Assembly (NCBI RefSeq): GCF_000336875.1
Contig: NZ_AOJK01000009.1
Span: forward strand, 74,731 to 130,950
Direction of reading: 5' to 3'
DNA: 56,220 nt
DNA from: Halorubrum californiense DSM 19288
GTDB lineage: Archaea > Halobacteriota > Halobacteria > Halobacteriales > Haloferacaceae
Below the pieces are notes generated by a model, which worked only from the letters and a program-made list of their open reading frames with translations, did not search any database and had not been told where the DNA came from. Shown in pieces: positions 1 to 7,278 of the stretch (position 1 is its first letter; every line of letters begins with the position of its first letter). Position numbers and translations under genes: made by a program.

Positions 1-437
1 CTCCCGACCAGTATTTCGAGTCGAGAGCGGTCGCCCCATTCGACGGTGTACGACGTGTTGCGAATGACGGTCTTGAGCTGACGACCGTCATTCTCGTTGC
101 CACGGAATCCCGGCGGTTCGGGGTGGTCAGTGACCGACGTGTTCGAGGCGTCGTGGTACTGCTCTTTCAATCGGAAGAACCCGCGCCACGCCTCGCTGTT
201 TTTGCGGATTACCTGTTGAGCAGTGGACGCGCCGAGAACGCCCTTGTACGTGCCTTCGAGGTGGCCCGTATCTACGCCCCACACGTCGCCTTCGAACCCA
301 TCTTCGTCGTTGTACCGCATGAGGCGCTGATAATTGACCTCGTTCCAGAGTGCGGCGGAAGCGTCCAACAGGTCCCGTAGCAGCCGCTCTCCGTCCTCGG
401 AAAGCGGACGTACTGCGAATGTGTTGGTACGCTTCAC
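1..437 (-). CDS. tnpB: IS200/IS605-family TnpB (IS1341-type), partial at window edge
   Basis: This is the N-terminal 145 or so codons of a TnpB-type RNA-guided nuclease of IS200/IS605 (IS1341-like) elements; the RuvC and zinc-ribbon parts lie beyond the left edge. The translation starts [20 protein letters not shown] and continues through [17 protein letters not shown] and [14 protein letters not shown], which I recognise as the N-terminal helical part of haloarchaeal TnpB. The start is GTG at 437-435; no ATG fits the family start. GC is lower than in the flanking chromosome. No tnpA is visible, so this may be a tnpB-only element or its tnpA lies outside. The family assignment is strong; whether the copy is intact cannot be seen. 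Confidence 0.85.
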   Translation of the reverse strand, partial: MKRTNTFAVRPLSEDGERLLRDLLDASAALWNEVNYQRLMRYNDEDGFEGDVWGVDTGHLEGTYKGVLGASTAQQVIRKNSEAWRGFFRLKEQYHDASNTSVTDHPEPPGFRGNENDGRQLKTVIRNTSYTVEWGDRSRLEILVG

Positions 438-479
438 GACGATAGATTATTATACTTTTAGTCTTAAAGTCTTTTTGTC
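438..479. promoter_or_regulatory. AT-rich divergent promoter between tnpB and the small ORF
   Basis: These 42 bases separate two divergent starts and are strikingly AT-rich for this genome (tattatacttttagtcttaa at 449-468). TATA-like boxes can be read on both strands, so both genes are probably transcribed with very short leaders from this shared segment. This is inference from composition and spacing. Confidence 0.45.
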
Positions 480-611
480 ATGCGTCCAAACATAGATATT
501 TCACACACGCTCGGTGGTCGGATCAAAGACTACGCGGAAGCGAACGATCTGGGACTCTCAGAGGCATACACCGAAGTGCTAGAGGCAGGATTGGATGAAT
601 TGGAGAGTTGA
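480..611 (+). CDS. Small ribbon-helix-helix-like protein carried by the IS element
   Basis: A 43-residue ORF with an ATG start, divergent from tnpB and inside the element. The N-terminal segment NIDISHTLGGRIKDYAEAND could form the beta strand and first helix, and LGLSEAYTEVLEAGLDEL the second helix, of a CopG/Arc-type ribbon-helix-helix fold. Such proteins bind DNA as dimers. Its place next to the shared promoter makes autoregulation of the element, or control of tnpB, a reasonable guess. The fold is inferred from the residue pattern only. The ORF is short but has a clean start and stop and a position consistent with a real gene. Confidence 0.6.
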   Translation: MRPNIDISHTLGGRIKDYAEANDLGLSEAYTEVLEAGLDELES

Positions 612-665
612 ATATCCAGTAACAGTGTAGTTCGCCCATGTTACCGCAGTTGTCGGATTCACCCC

Positions 666-679
666 ACGGCTAAAGCCGT
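666..679. mobile_element. Terminal hairpin of the IS200/IS605-type element
   Basis: ACGGCT, an AA loop, then AGCCGT form a perfect 6-bp palindromic stem, preceded by a C run. IS200/IS605 elements end in short imperfect palindromes instead of terminal inverted repeats, and this form with 'ggctaaagcc' is familiar from IS1341-type elements. It lies on the 5' side of tnpB, so it should mark the left end, with the boundary close to position 680. The other end is outside the window. Confidence 0.6.
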
Positions 680-793
680 CGGATGGCCCTCGCGTCAACT
701 ACGGAGACCGAACTCCGGTGGTCGGCCCCGCGTTCGACGGGTGACACGCGTGTCCCCGCCCACGTTATAGGGGTCGAAGCCCAAATAGCGCGT

Positions 794-1825
794 ATGAATC
801 AACTCGTGAACGGCGAGTGGCGCACGGACACCTACGAGGCCACCGATGAGGAGGGAGCCTTCCAACGCGGCGAGACGACGTTCCGGAACTGGATCGCGGG
901 CAGCGACGTGCCGGACCACGTCGACGCGGAGCCGGACGAGCGCTTCCAGCCGGAGGCCGGCCGGTACCACCTGTACGTCTCGTACGCCTGCCCGTGGGCG
1001 CACCGCACGCTGCTCGCGCGGTCGCTGCTCGGCCTCGAAGACGCCATCGGCGTCTCGGTCGTCGACCCGTACCGCGGCGAAGACGGCTGGCAGTTCACCC
1101 CGGAGAAGGACGGCTGTACCCGCGATCACCTCCACGACAGCGACTATCTCCGGGAGCTGTACGTCGAGGACGACCCCGACGCCACCTGCCGGGTGACCGT
1201 GCCCGTGCTGTGGGACACCGAAGAGGAGACCGTCGTCAACAACGAATCGCGGGAGATCCTCCGGATGCTCTCGACCGCCTTCTCCGACCTCGGCAACGGC
1301 GTCTCGCTGCTCCCCGACGCGGACGACGACGCGACCGTCGCGGCCGTCGACGCGGTGATCACGGACATCTACGAGCCGATCAACAACGGCGTCTACCGCG
1401 CCGGCTTCGCCACCTCACAGAGCGCCTACGACGACGCGATCGACGACCTGTTCGACGCGCTCGACGGTTACGACGACCGGCTCGCCGATCAGCGCTACCT
1501 CGTCGGCGACTCCCTGACGGAGGCGGACATCTGTATGTTCACCACCCTGATCCGCTTCGATCAGGTGTACCACACCCACTTCATGTGCAACCGGAAGTTC
1601 ATCCACCAGTACGACAACCTCTGGCCGTACCTGCGCGACCTCTACCAGACCGAGGGGGTCACAGAGACGGTGAACATGGAACACATCAAGGAGCACTACT
1701 ACACCACGCACCCCGACGTGACCCCCTCGGGGATCATCGCGCGCGGCCCCGACCTCGACTTCGAGGCCACCCACGACCGCGACCGCCTCGGCGGCGAGGC
1801 GCCGACGCCCCACGCAGCCGACTGA
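794..1825 (+). CDS. Glutathione S-transferase family protein (glutathionyl-hydroquinone reductase-like, Xi class)
   Basis: A 343-residue GST of the YqjG/ECM4 group, which reduces S-thiolated hydroquinones using a thiol cofactor. The CPWA motif is in YVSYACPWAHRTLL (Cys66), followed by the thioredoxin-fold segment VPVLWDTEEETVVNNESREI and an all-helical C-terminal domain ending with the SGIIARGPDLDF segment. Length fits the family (about 320-350). I chose ATG 794 because the family begins near MNQLVNGEWRTD; the open frame extends to 683 but that part is unlike the family and abuts the IS end. Haloarchaea use gamma-glutamylcysteine rather than glutathione, so the real thiol partner is uncertain. 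The IS element sits just upstream and may have altered its promoter. Confidence 0.85.
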   Translation: MNQLVNGEWRTDTYEATDEEGAFQRGETTFRNWIAGSDVPDHVDAEPDERFQPEAGRYHLYVSYACPWAHRTLLARSLLGLEDAIGVSVVDPYRGEDGWQFTPEKDGCTRDHLHDSDYLRELYVEDDPDATCRVTVPVLWDTEEETVVNNESREILRMLSTAFSDLGNGVSLLPDADDDATVAAVDAVITDIYEPINNGVYRAGFATSQSAYDDAIDDLFDALDGYDDRLADQRYLVGDSLTEADICMFTTLIRFDQVYHTHFMCNRKFIHQYDNLWPYLRDLYQTEGVTETVNMEHIKEHYYTTHPDVTPSGIIARGPDLDFEATHDRDRLGGEAPTPHAAD

Positions 1826-1872
1826 GCGGGAGCGGCTTCGCCCGACTGCGGCTCTTTTCGAAGTGACTTCGC

Positions 1873-1995
1873 GGTGGCGCGCCGCCGAGCGGCCGCCACC
1901 GGCGGCCGCGAGGTGTCCGCGAGGGAGCGGTGAGCGCCCGGCGGGCGCGAACCGCGAGGCTGGGGAGGAACGAGGTGCCGTGCGGCGCAGTGTCG
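1873..1995 (-). repeat. Partial copy (A) of the dispersed structured repeat
   Basis: This intergenic stretch matches the second half of the larger repeat at 6928-7194, read on the minus strand. It shares the 'cctccccagcctcgcggttcgcg' type core and two hairpins. One pairs 1889-1897 with 1901-1909 (9 bp, 3-nt loop). The other is a nested stem, 1927-1931 with 1951-1955 enclosing 1934-1939 with 1943-1948. The first half of the repeat is missing. It lies between two convergent genes. Confidence 0.7.
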
Positions 1996-2106
1996 GCGAT
2001 CGATCGCCGGCCCGACCGCTCGACTGAGCGCGAATCGCGACGACGAAACGGAGAAACGGAGAACGCTGAAACGCAGACGGACGGCAACGGACCGCGCTCG
2101 GCCCGT

Positions 2107-3168
2107 CTACCCTTCCATCCCGCCGAACGAGAGGCCGTCCTCGACGGAGCGCTGCGCCGCGAAGTAGACGATCGCGACCGGCAGCGCGAACAGGTTCGCG
2201 AACGCCGCGAAGCGCGTCCACGGCGTCGAGAACCGGCCCTCGGTCGCGATGTTGTACAGCTCAACCGAGAGCGGGTAGTTCTCGGGGCGCAGCAGCGTCT
2301 GCGCGATGATGAACTCGTTCCACCCGGCGAGCCAGACGAAGATGAGCACGACGGCGAGCCCCGGCTTCGTCAGCGGGAGGATCACCTCCCGGATCGTCTC
2401 CAAGAAGCTCGCGCCGTCGACCATCGCCGCCTCCTCGTAGGAGACGGGGATGTTGTCCATGTACGTCTTCAGCAGCCACGTGTTGAACGGGATCGCCCCC
2501 GCGGCGTAGAACAGCCCGAGGACGAACAGGTTGTTCGTGAGTCCGTAGCTGCTGAACAGCGAGTACAGCGCCACGAGCGTCGCGATCGACAGCCCGGCGC
2601 CGATCTGGGTGAAGAGGACGTAGCCGTAAAGGATGCGCTTGCGGCCCACGAACCGCCGGCGCGAGAACGCGTACGCCGCCGGGACGATCATCCCGAACCC
2701 GGCCGCGAGCGTCACGCTGACGATGTAGAGGCTGTTGAACACCGCGCCGGGACCGGTCTCGGTGCCGGCCCAGCGGAAGCTCACCAGCCCGCCGCTCCCG
2801 CCGAGGACGAGCTGGGGATACCCCCAGTCGCCCTCGACGAAGAAGAAGTCGGACTCGAACACCACCCACCGGTACGCGCCGAGGTTGTACGTCGACGGGT
2901 CCGGGAAGATGCCGCTGGTGGTGAACAGCCGCGTCCCCTCCGCCAGCGAGGCGGCGAAGATCCAGAACAGCGGGAACAGCAGCACCAACACCATCGCGAG
3001 TCCGAACAGCGTCATCAGGACGCTCTTCGCCACGTCCCACGGGGTGCGTTTGCCCGTCCGGAGGTCGTAGATCGCCCGCCGGACGGTGAGGACGAACCGC
3101 TTCGGAGCGGTCGCGAACGCGACCAACTTGGCGGCGACGAGCGCCGCGAACGAGCGGATCACGCTCAT
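2107..3168 (-). CDS. Carbohydrate ABC transporter permease (MalG-like, CUT1)
   Basis: A 353-residue inner permease. Six or so hydrophobic segments are visible, starting with VLMTLFGLAMVLVLLFPLFW after an N-terminal cytoplasmic stretch of about 45 residues. The cytoplasmic EAA loop is clear: EEAAMVDGASFLETIREVIL, followed by PLTKPG, which docks to the ATPase. The protein is longer than MalG (about 290) because of the N-terminal extension and a periplasmic-side insertion around residues 100-135 (GDWGYPQLVLGGSG). The gene overlaps the upstream permease by 4 bp (ATGA), so the two are translationally coupled. It is the last gene of the minus-strand transporter operon. The substrate cannot be told from sequence. 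Confidence 0.9.
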   Translation of the reverse strand: MSVIRSFAALVAAKLVAFATAPKRFVLTVRRAIYDLRTGKRTPWDVAKSVLMTLFGLAMVLVLLFPLFWIFAASLAEGTRLFTTSGIFPDPSTYNLGAYRWVVFESDFFFVEGDWGYPQLVLGGSGGLVSFRWAGTETGPGAVFNSLYIVSVTLAAGFGMIVPAAYAFSRRRFVGRKRILYGYVLFTQIGAGLSIATLVALYSLFSSYGLTNNLFVLGLFYAAGAIPFNTWLLKTYMDNIPVSYEEAAMVDGASFLETIREVILPLTKPGLAVVLIFVWLAGWNEFIIAQTLLRPENYPLSVELYNIATEGRFSTPWTRFAAFANLFALPVAIVYFAAQRSVEDGLSFGGMEG

Positions 3169-4160
3169 TCCTCACCCACCCCCTCCGCGAGGCCGCCGTA
3201 GCGCACGGCGACGAGCATGAACAGCCCGACGAAGGCGATGGCGACGATGAGGATCGCCGCGGAGAGCCCGAACTCGTTGAAGCTGATCGCTTCGCGGTAG
3301 CCGTACACGATTATCAGCTCGTTCTGTCTGGCCGGCCCGCCCTGGTTGAACACCCACGGGATCAGGAACTGCTGGAACGACGTCGCGGCCGTGAGGATCG
3401 AGGCGAACAGCACCGGCCCCTTGATCGCCGGAAGGGTGACCGTCCGGAACCGCTGGAGCCACCCGGCGCCGTCGACCATCGCGGCCTCGTGGAGCGACTT
3501 GGGAACGTCCTGTAGGGCGCTCACGATGATGATCACCATGAACGGGTACGCGAGCCACACCTCCGTGGTGACGTACGCGAAGAACGCCTCCCAGCGGCCG
3601 CTGAGGAAGCCGATCGGCACGTCGAACAGCAGCGCTTGCGGCGCCGACAGCGCCGACATGAACTCGTTGTAGCGGCCGAGCAGCGTGTTGAACACGCCGA
3701 ACCGGGCGTCGCTGAACATCCCGCGCCAGACGGTGATCGTGAAGATGCCGGGGAACCCCAGCGGGACGATCACCGCGGCGCGCATGTAGCGTTTCCCGAC
3801 GACCCGCGCGTGGTTCAACAGGAGCGCGATGCCGACGGCGACGAACACCTTGACCACGAGCGAGACGGCGACGAACAGCCACGTCGTCGACATCGACGTC
3901 CAGAACTGCGGGTCGCCCAAGAGCTGGACGTAGTTCGCGAGCCCGATCAGTTCGGCGCCGCCGCCGATCACCGAGCCGGCGAACGTCGCGTCGGTCAGCG
4001 AGATGTAGAACAGATAGACGATCGGGTACAGCATGAAACTCGAAAAGAGGACCACGCCGGGGATGACGAGCAGCAGCCCCCAGTCGCGACCGGTGAACGG
4101 CAGCGCTGACCGGAGCTTCGAGAGCCCGTCTCTGCCGACGTCGAGTTGTGAAGAGGCCAT
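3165..4160 (-). CDS. Carbohydrate ABC transporter permease (MalF-like, CUT1)
   Basis: A 331-residue permease with an N-terminal segment LLLVIPGVVLFSSFMLYPIV and five further hydrophobic spans. The EAA loop reads HEAAMVDGAGWLQRFRTVTL then PAIKGP. It pairs with the MalG-like permease immediately downstream (4-bp overlap), and both should form the transmembrane channel of a CUT1 importer. Only 21 bp separate it from the binding-protein gene, consistent with one transcript from the promoter near 5495. MalF of enteric bacteria is longer; this compact form is usual in archaea. Confidence 0.9.
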   Translation of the reverse strand: MASSQLDVGRDGLSKLRSALPFTGRDWGLLLVIPGVVLFSSFMLYPIVYLFYISLTDATFAGSVIGGGAELIGLANYVQLLGDPQFWTSMSTTWLFVAVSLVVKVFVAVGIALLLNHARVVGKRYMRAAVIVPLGFPGIFTITVWRGMFSDARFGVFNTLLGRYNEFMSALSAPQALLFDVPIGFLSGRWEAFFAYVTTEVWLAYPFMVIIIVSALQDVPKSLHEAAMVDGAGWLQRFRTVTLPAIKGPVLFASILTAATSFQQFLIPWVFNQGGPARQNELIIVYGYREAISFNEFGLSAAILIVAIAFVGLFMLVAVRYGGLAEGVGEE

Positions 4161-4181
4161 GATGGCTGGTGGAGAGGCTGC

Positions 4182-5471
4182 CTACTGGTTCTCCCGGATT
4201 TCCGATGCGGCCTGATCGAGGGCCGGACCGCTCTCCTGGTTGCCGTTGAAGACGCGGGTCAGCGCCTCGGTCAGCGGCGTCCAGACGGCGTTCATGTTCG
4301 GGTGGGTCGGGATGGGGACGCCGTGGTCGACCTGCTGGGCGAACGCCTGAACGTCTTCGGAGAGGTCGCCGTCCTCCACGACCGACGAGAGGACGGGGAT
4401 GTACCCCTGCTCCTCGGCGTTGGTCGCGATGACGTCCTCGTTCGTGGTGTACCACTCGGCCAGCCCCGTCGCGGCGTCGACCGTCGACTGGTCGGCGTCG
4501 GACAGCATCGCGCTGAAGTAGAACGTCTGGATCCCCGAGTACGTCCGGGGGTTGTTGCCGTCGACGGTCGGCAGCGTCGTGACGCCGAGGTTCTCGATCT
4601 CGCTCTGGAGGTTTGCAATCTCCCACGGGCCGTTGATCGCGAACGGCGCGGCGCCGTCGGCGAACGCGACGATCTGCGACTCGTAGCCGGGGTCGGCCGG
4701 CACGTAGTCGAACAGCTGTTCGAGCGCGTCCATCCCCTGCTTACACTCGTCGCTGTCGAGGGCGGTCTCGAGGCTCTCGGTGTCGAAGATGTCGCCGCCG
4801 TACGCCTGAATGAACCCGCTGACGAAGTAGGGGTCCGTCACGGGGTACGAGAGACCGTACTCGCCGTTCTCGGGGTTGTGGTACTCGTCCATCACCGAGA
4901 GCAGCTCCTCGAACGTCTCGGGCGGCTCGTCGACCATGTCCTCGTTGTAGAACAGCGTGACCGTCTCCGAGGCGAACGGAAGCCCGTGGAGCGCGCCGTC
5001 GAACTGGACCGCCTCCTGGGCGGTCTCGGTGAACACGTCGAGCGAGGTGTCGACGTCGTCGCTCGCGTCGTAGAGGAACGGCGGCTCTTCGCGGACCGCG
5101 AACCGGCCGATCCAGTCGTGCGCCCAGATCCACGAGTCGGGACCCTCTCCCGACGGGATGGCGGTCTCGAGCTGCTGGTCGAGTTCGCCGCCCGGCTCGT
5201 TCTTCTCGATCGTGTTGGGGCTCTCGGACTCGTACTGGTCGATGTACGAGGACAGGGCCTCGTCCTCGCCGTCGGAGAGGTCCGTCCACACCGTCGCGGT
5301 TCCGCCGCTGTTGCCACCGTCACCGCCGTCGCTCCCGTCGCTCCCGTCGCTGCCGTCACCGCCATCGCCGCCGTCGCCGCCGTCGCCGCCGGTGCTGATA
5401 CAGCCCGCGAGTCCCGCGAGCGCAGTCGTTCCCCCCATCGCCTTGAGCAGCGTTCTACGTTTCTCGGTCAT
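4182..5471 (-). CDS. Sugar-type ABC transporter substrate-binding lipoprotein (MalE-like)
   Basis: A 429-residue extracytoplasmic binding protein. The N-terminus EKRRTLLKAMGGTTALAGLAGC combines a twin-arginine-like signal with a lipobox (LAGC), as in haloarchaeal Tat lipoproteins. It is followed by a flexible linker of repeated GDG, GDS and SDG units (about residues 28-55). The rest resembles MalE: TVTLFYNEDMVDEPPETFEE is the classic hinge-region signature, and IPTHPNMNAVWTPLTEAL ends the C-lobe. It delivers a sugar or sugar-like ligand to the permeases encoded downstream. The ATG at 5471 lies about 25 bp from an AT-rich TATA box (5491-5500), suggesting a leaderless mRNA. Confidence 0.9.
   Translation of the reverse strand: MTEKRRTLLKAMGGTTALAGLAGCISTGGDGGDGGDGGDGSDGSDGSDGGDGGNSGGTATVWTDLSDGEDEALSSYIDQYESESPNTIEKNEPGGELDQQLETAIPSGEGPDSWIWAHDWIGRFAVREEPPFLYDASDDVDTSLDVFTETAQEAVQFDGALHGLPFASETVTLFYNEDMVDEPPETFEELLSVMDEYHNPENGEYGLSYPVTDPYFVSGFIQAYGGDIFDTESLETALDSDECKQGMDALEQLFDYVPADPGYESQIVAFADGAAPFAINGPWEIANLQSEIENLGVTTLPTVDGNNPRTYSGIQTFYFSAMLSDADQSTVDAATGLAEWYTTNEDVIATNAEEQGYIPVLSSVVEDGDLSEDVQAFAQQVDHGVPIPTHPNMNAVWTPLTEALTRVFNGNQESGPALDQAASEIRENQ
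5321..5393. repeat. In-frame microsatellite in the binding-protein linker
   Basis: On the plus strand this is a run of imperfect 6- and 9-base units (ccgtcg, ccgtcgctc, ccgccgtcg) encoding the Gly-Asp-Gly/Gly-Ser-Asp linker behind the lipidated cysteine. The unit length is always a multiple of three, so copy number can change without a frameshift. Confidence 0.7.
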
Positions 5472-5490
5472 GTGTCCAGAACAAATGATG

Positions 5491-5500
5491 AATTATATTT
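5491..5500 (-). promoter_or_regulatory. TATA box of the ABC transporter operon
   Basis: The minus strand reads AAATATAATT here. Its centre is about 25 bp upstream of the binding-protein ATG (5471), the spacing expected for a haloarchaeal promoter driving a leaderless transcript. Confidence 0.6.
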
Positions 5501-5530
5501 TCATACGTTTAGTGTTTGGGGTACGTCCCG

Positions 5531-5546
5531 ATCGATCCGGATCGAT
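5531..5546. promoter_or_regulatory. 16-bp perfect palindrome, candidate operator
   Basis: ATCGATCC followed by GGATCGAT is a perfect 16-bp palindrome in the 205-bp region between the divergent transporter units. It lies about 35 bp upstream of the minus-strand TATA box and about 100 bp upstream of the plus-strand one. A symmetric site shared by both promoters would suit a dimeric sugar-responsive regulator. No protein has been shown to bind it. Confidence 0.45.
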
Positions 5547-5676
5547 ATGCGTCGACTGTGAAGATCGACGATCGACTCAGCCGGCGGAGTGTTGCCAATA
5601 TTTGAGAAGAGATTCTTCACCATATATCAGAAAAACAGCAAAGAACTCATAAGCCAGCGGACCGGTCTTCAGGGAA

Positions 5677-6810
5677 ATGGCACGCGTCGCGCTCGACACG
5701 CTCCGGAAGGAGTTCGACAGAGGGACCATCGTCGCCGTCGACGACTTGGACCTAGAGATCGACGACGGGGAGTTCGTGACCGTGGTCGGGCCGTCGGGCT
5801 GCGGGAAGACCACCACGCTCCGGATGGTCGCGGGGCTCGAAGAGCCCACGTCGGGCACCGTCAGCTTCGACGACGAGGACGTCACCGACATCCACGCGAA
5901 GGAGCGCCCGGTCGCGATGGTGTTCCAGAACTACGCGCTGTACCCGCACAAGACGGTCCGCGAGAACATGGCGTTCGGGCTCAAGATGAGCACCGACATG
6001 ACGACGGAGGAGCGCCACGAGCGCGTCCGCGAGATGGCGGAGATGATGGGCATCGAGGACCTCCTCGACGACAAGCCCGACGAGCTCTCCGGCGGGCAGA
6101 AGCAGCGGGTCGCGCTCGGCCGCGCCATCGCCCGCGAGCCCGAGGTGTTCCTCTTCGACGAGCCGCTCTCGAACCTCGACGCGAAGCTCCGAACCGAGAT
6201 GCGCGCGGAGATCCAGAAGCTCCAGAAGGAGTTCGGCGTCACCGCGATGTACGTCACCCACGATCAGGAGGAGGCGATGACGATGGGCGACCGCCTCGCC
6301 ATCCTGAACGACGGGGAGCTCCAGCAGGTCGGCGAACCCACCGAGGTGTACCAGAACCCGGTGAACGAGTTCGTCGCCGGCTTCATCGGCTCGCCGTCGA
6401 TGAACTTCCTCGACGTCGACGCAGAGACCGACGGGACGACGGCGACGATCCGCGACGAGTCGTCGGGGCTCGCGTTCTCGCTCAGCCGCGACTACGTCGC
6501 CGGCCACGACCTCGAAAGCGGCCCGTACACGCTCGGGATCCGCCCCGAGAACATCGGGATCGTCGAGGACCCGACCGGCGAGGAGACGCTCACCGCGACC
6601 GTCGAGGTCGTCGAGCCGATCGGCTCCGACAACTACGTCCACCTCGACGTGAACGACGACTTCCTGGCGCGGGCGCCCGCCGACGTTCAGCCCGAGGCCG
6701 GCGATCAGGTCGGCGTCGTCTTCGAGGAGCCGGACCTCCACCTGTTCGACGCCGAGACCGGCGAGGACGTGTTCCTCACCGACGAGGAGATCGCGGCCGC
6801 GGTCGCTTAA
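5677..6810 (+). CDS. ABC transporter ATP-binding protein (MalK/UgpC-like)
   Basis: A 377-residue ATPase. Walker A is VVGPSGCGKTTTLRM, the Q-loop is MVFQNYALYP, the signature is ELSGGQKQRVALGRAIA and Walker B is VFLFDEPLSNLDAKLR; a switch His follows in YVTHDQEEAM. The C-terminal third (from about residue 240) is the TOBE-type regulatory domain with LGIRPENIGI. This is the energy unit for the two CUT1 permeases encoded divergently on the minus strand. In most bacteria malK is not divergent from its permeases in this way. A TATA-like element (ctcataag, about 5646-5653) lies about 27 bp before the ATG, so the transcript is probably leaderless. Confidence 0.92.
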   Translation: MARVALDTLRKEFDRGTIVAVDDLDLEIDDGEFVTVVGPSGCGKTTTLRMVAGLEEPTSGTVSFDDEDVTDIHAKERPVAMVFQNYALYPHKTVRENMAFGLKMSTDMTTEERHERVREMAEMMGIEDLLDDKPDELSGGQKQRVALGRAIAREPEVFLFDEPLSNLDAKLRTEMRAEIQKLQKEFGVTAMYVTHDQEEAMTMGDRLAILNDGELQQVGEPTEVYQNPVNEFVAGFIGSPSMNFLDVDAETDGTTATIRDESSGLAFSLSRDYVAGHDLESGPYTLGIRPENIGIVEDPTGEETLTATVEVVEPIGSDNYVHLDVNDDFLARAPADVQPEAGDQVGVVFEEPDLHLFDAETGEDVFLTDEEIAAAVA

Positions 6811-6927
6811 CGAGAGTCGATTTTCGGAGACGGCACAGACGTGTGAACCGATCGTTCGTACTTTCTCTCTGAATCGGAGGCGGATTCGCGGCGCCGTTCT
6901 GTTCGACCGGAAGCCACTGCTACCGCA

Positions 6928-7194
6928 GAGAACACCGCCAAAGCCCCAGCCGCGCTCGACTCCCACAGCTCGCTGCGCTCCTCAGTCGTTCGCTCCGCTC
7001 ACTCCTTGCGGTGCTTGCGTCGCTGGGGTTCGCCGACCGCGGCTGCCCCTTTGAGTCCCGCCCCGCACCGCAACCGCAGCCTCACGCCTCCCCAACCTCG
7101 CGGTTCGCGCTCTCCGAGCGCTCACCGCGTCCCTCGCGCGTGCGACATCGCGCCCTGCGGGCGCTCGTCGGCACGCGCCGCCGCAGTTCGGTCA
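6928..7194 (+). repeat. Dispersed structured repeat, copy B
   Basis: About 267 bp between the ABC ATPase gene and mutL, closely related to 23449-23707 and, inverted, to 53971-54236. The order is: 'aacaccgccaaagccccagc', a long inverted repeat (6948-6954 with 7038-7044), 'gcccctttgagtcc', a nested stem (7099-7104 with 7124-7129 around 7107-7112 with 7116-7121), and a terminal stem (7136-7143 with 7171-7178) enclosing a hairpin (7150-7155 with 7159-7164). No coding frame is kept between copies. Confidence 0.8.
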
Positions 7195-7278
7195 GAAGTA
7201 GCGGCCTCTGAGAGCCCCCGCCCTGCTGCCACCGCCGACAACGGCTTGAAGTGCGCGCTCGTCAGACGGAGCGTACGA

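Noticed and set aside
5158-5652. Plus-strand ORF with Leu-Pro-Ser repeats opposite the binding-protein gene
   Set aside because: It is the antisense of the Gly-Asp linker microsatellite.
7011-7211. ORF within repeat copy B (66 codons) as a small gene
   Set aside because: The matching frame in copies C and D is shifted or interrupted, while hairpin pairing is conserved; the signal is structural, not coding.
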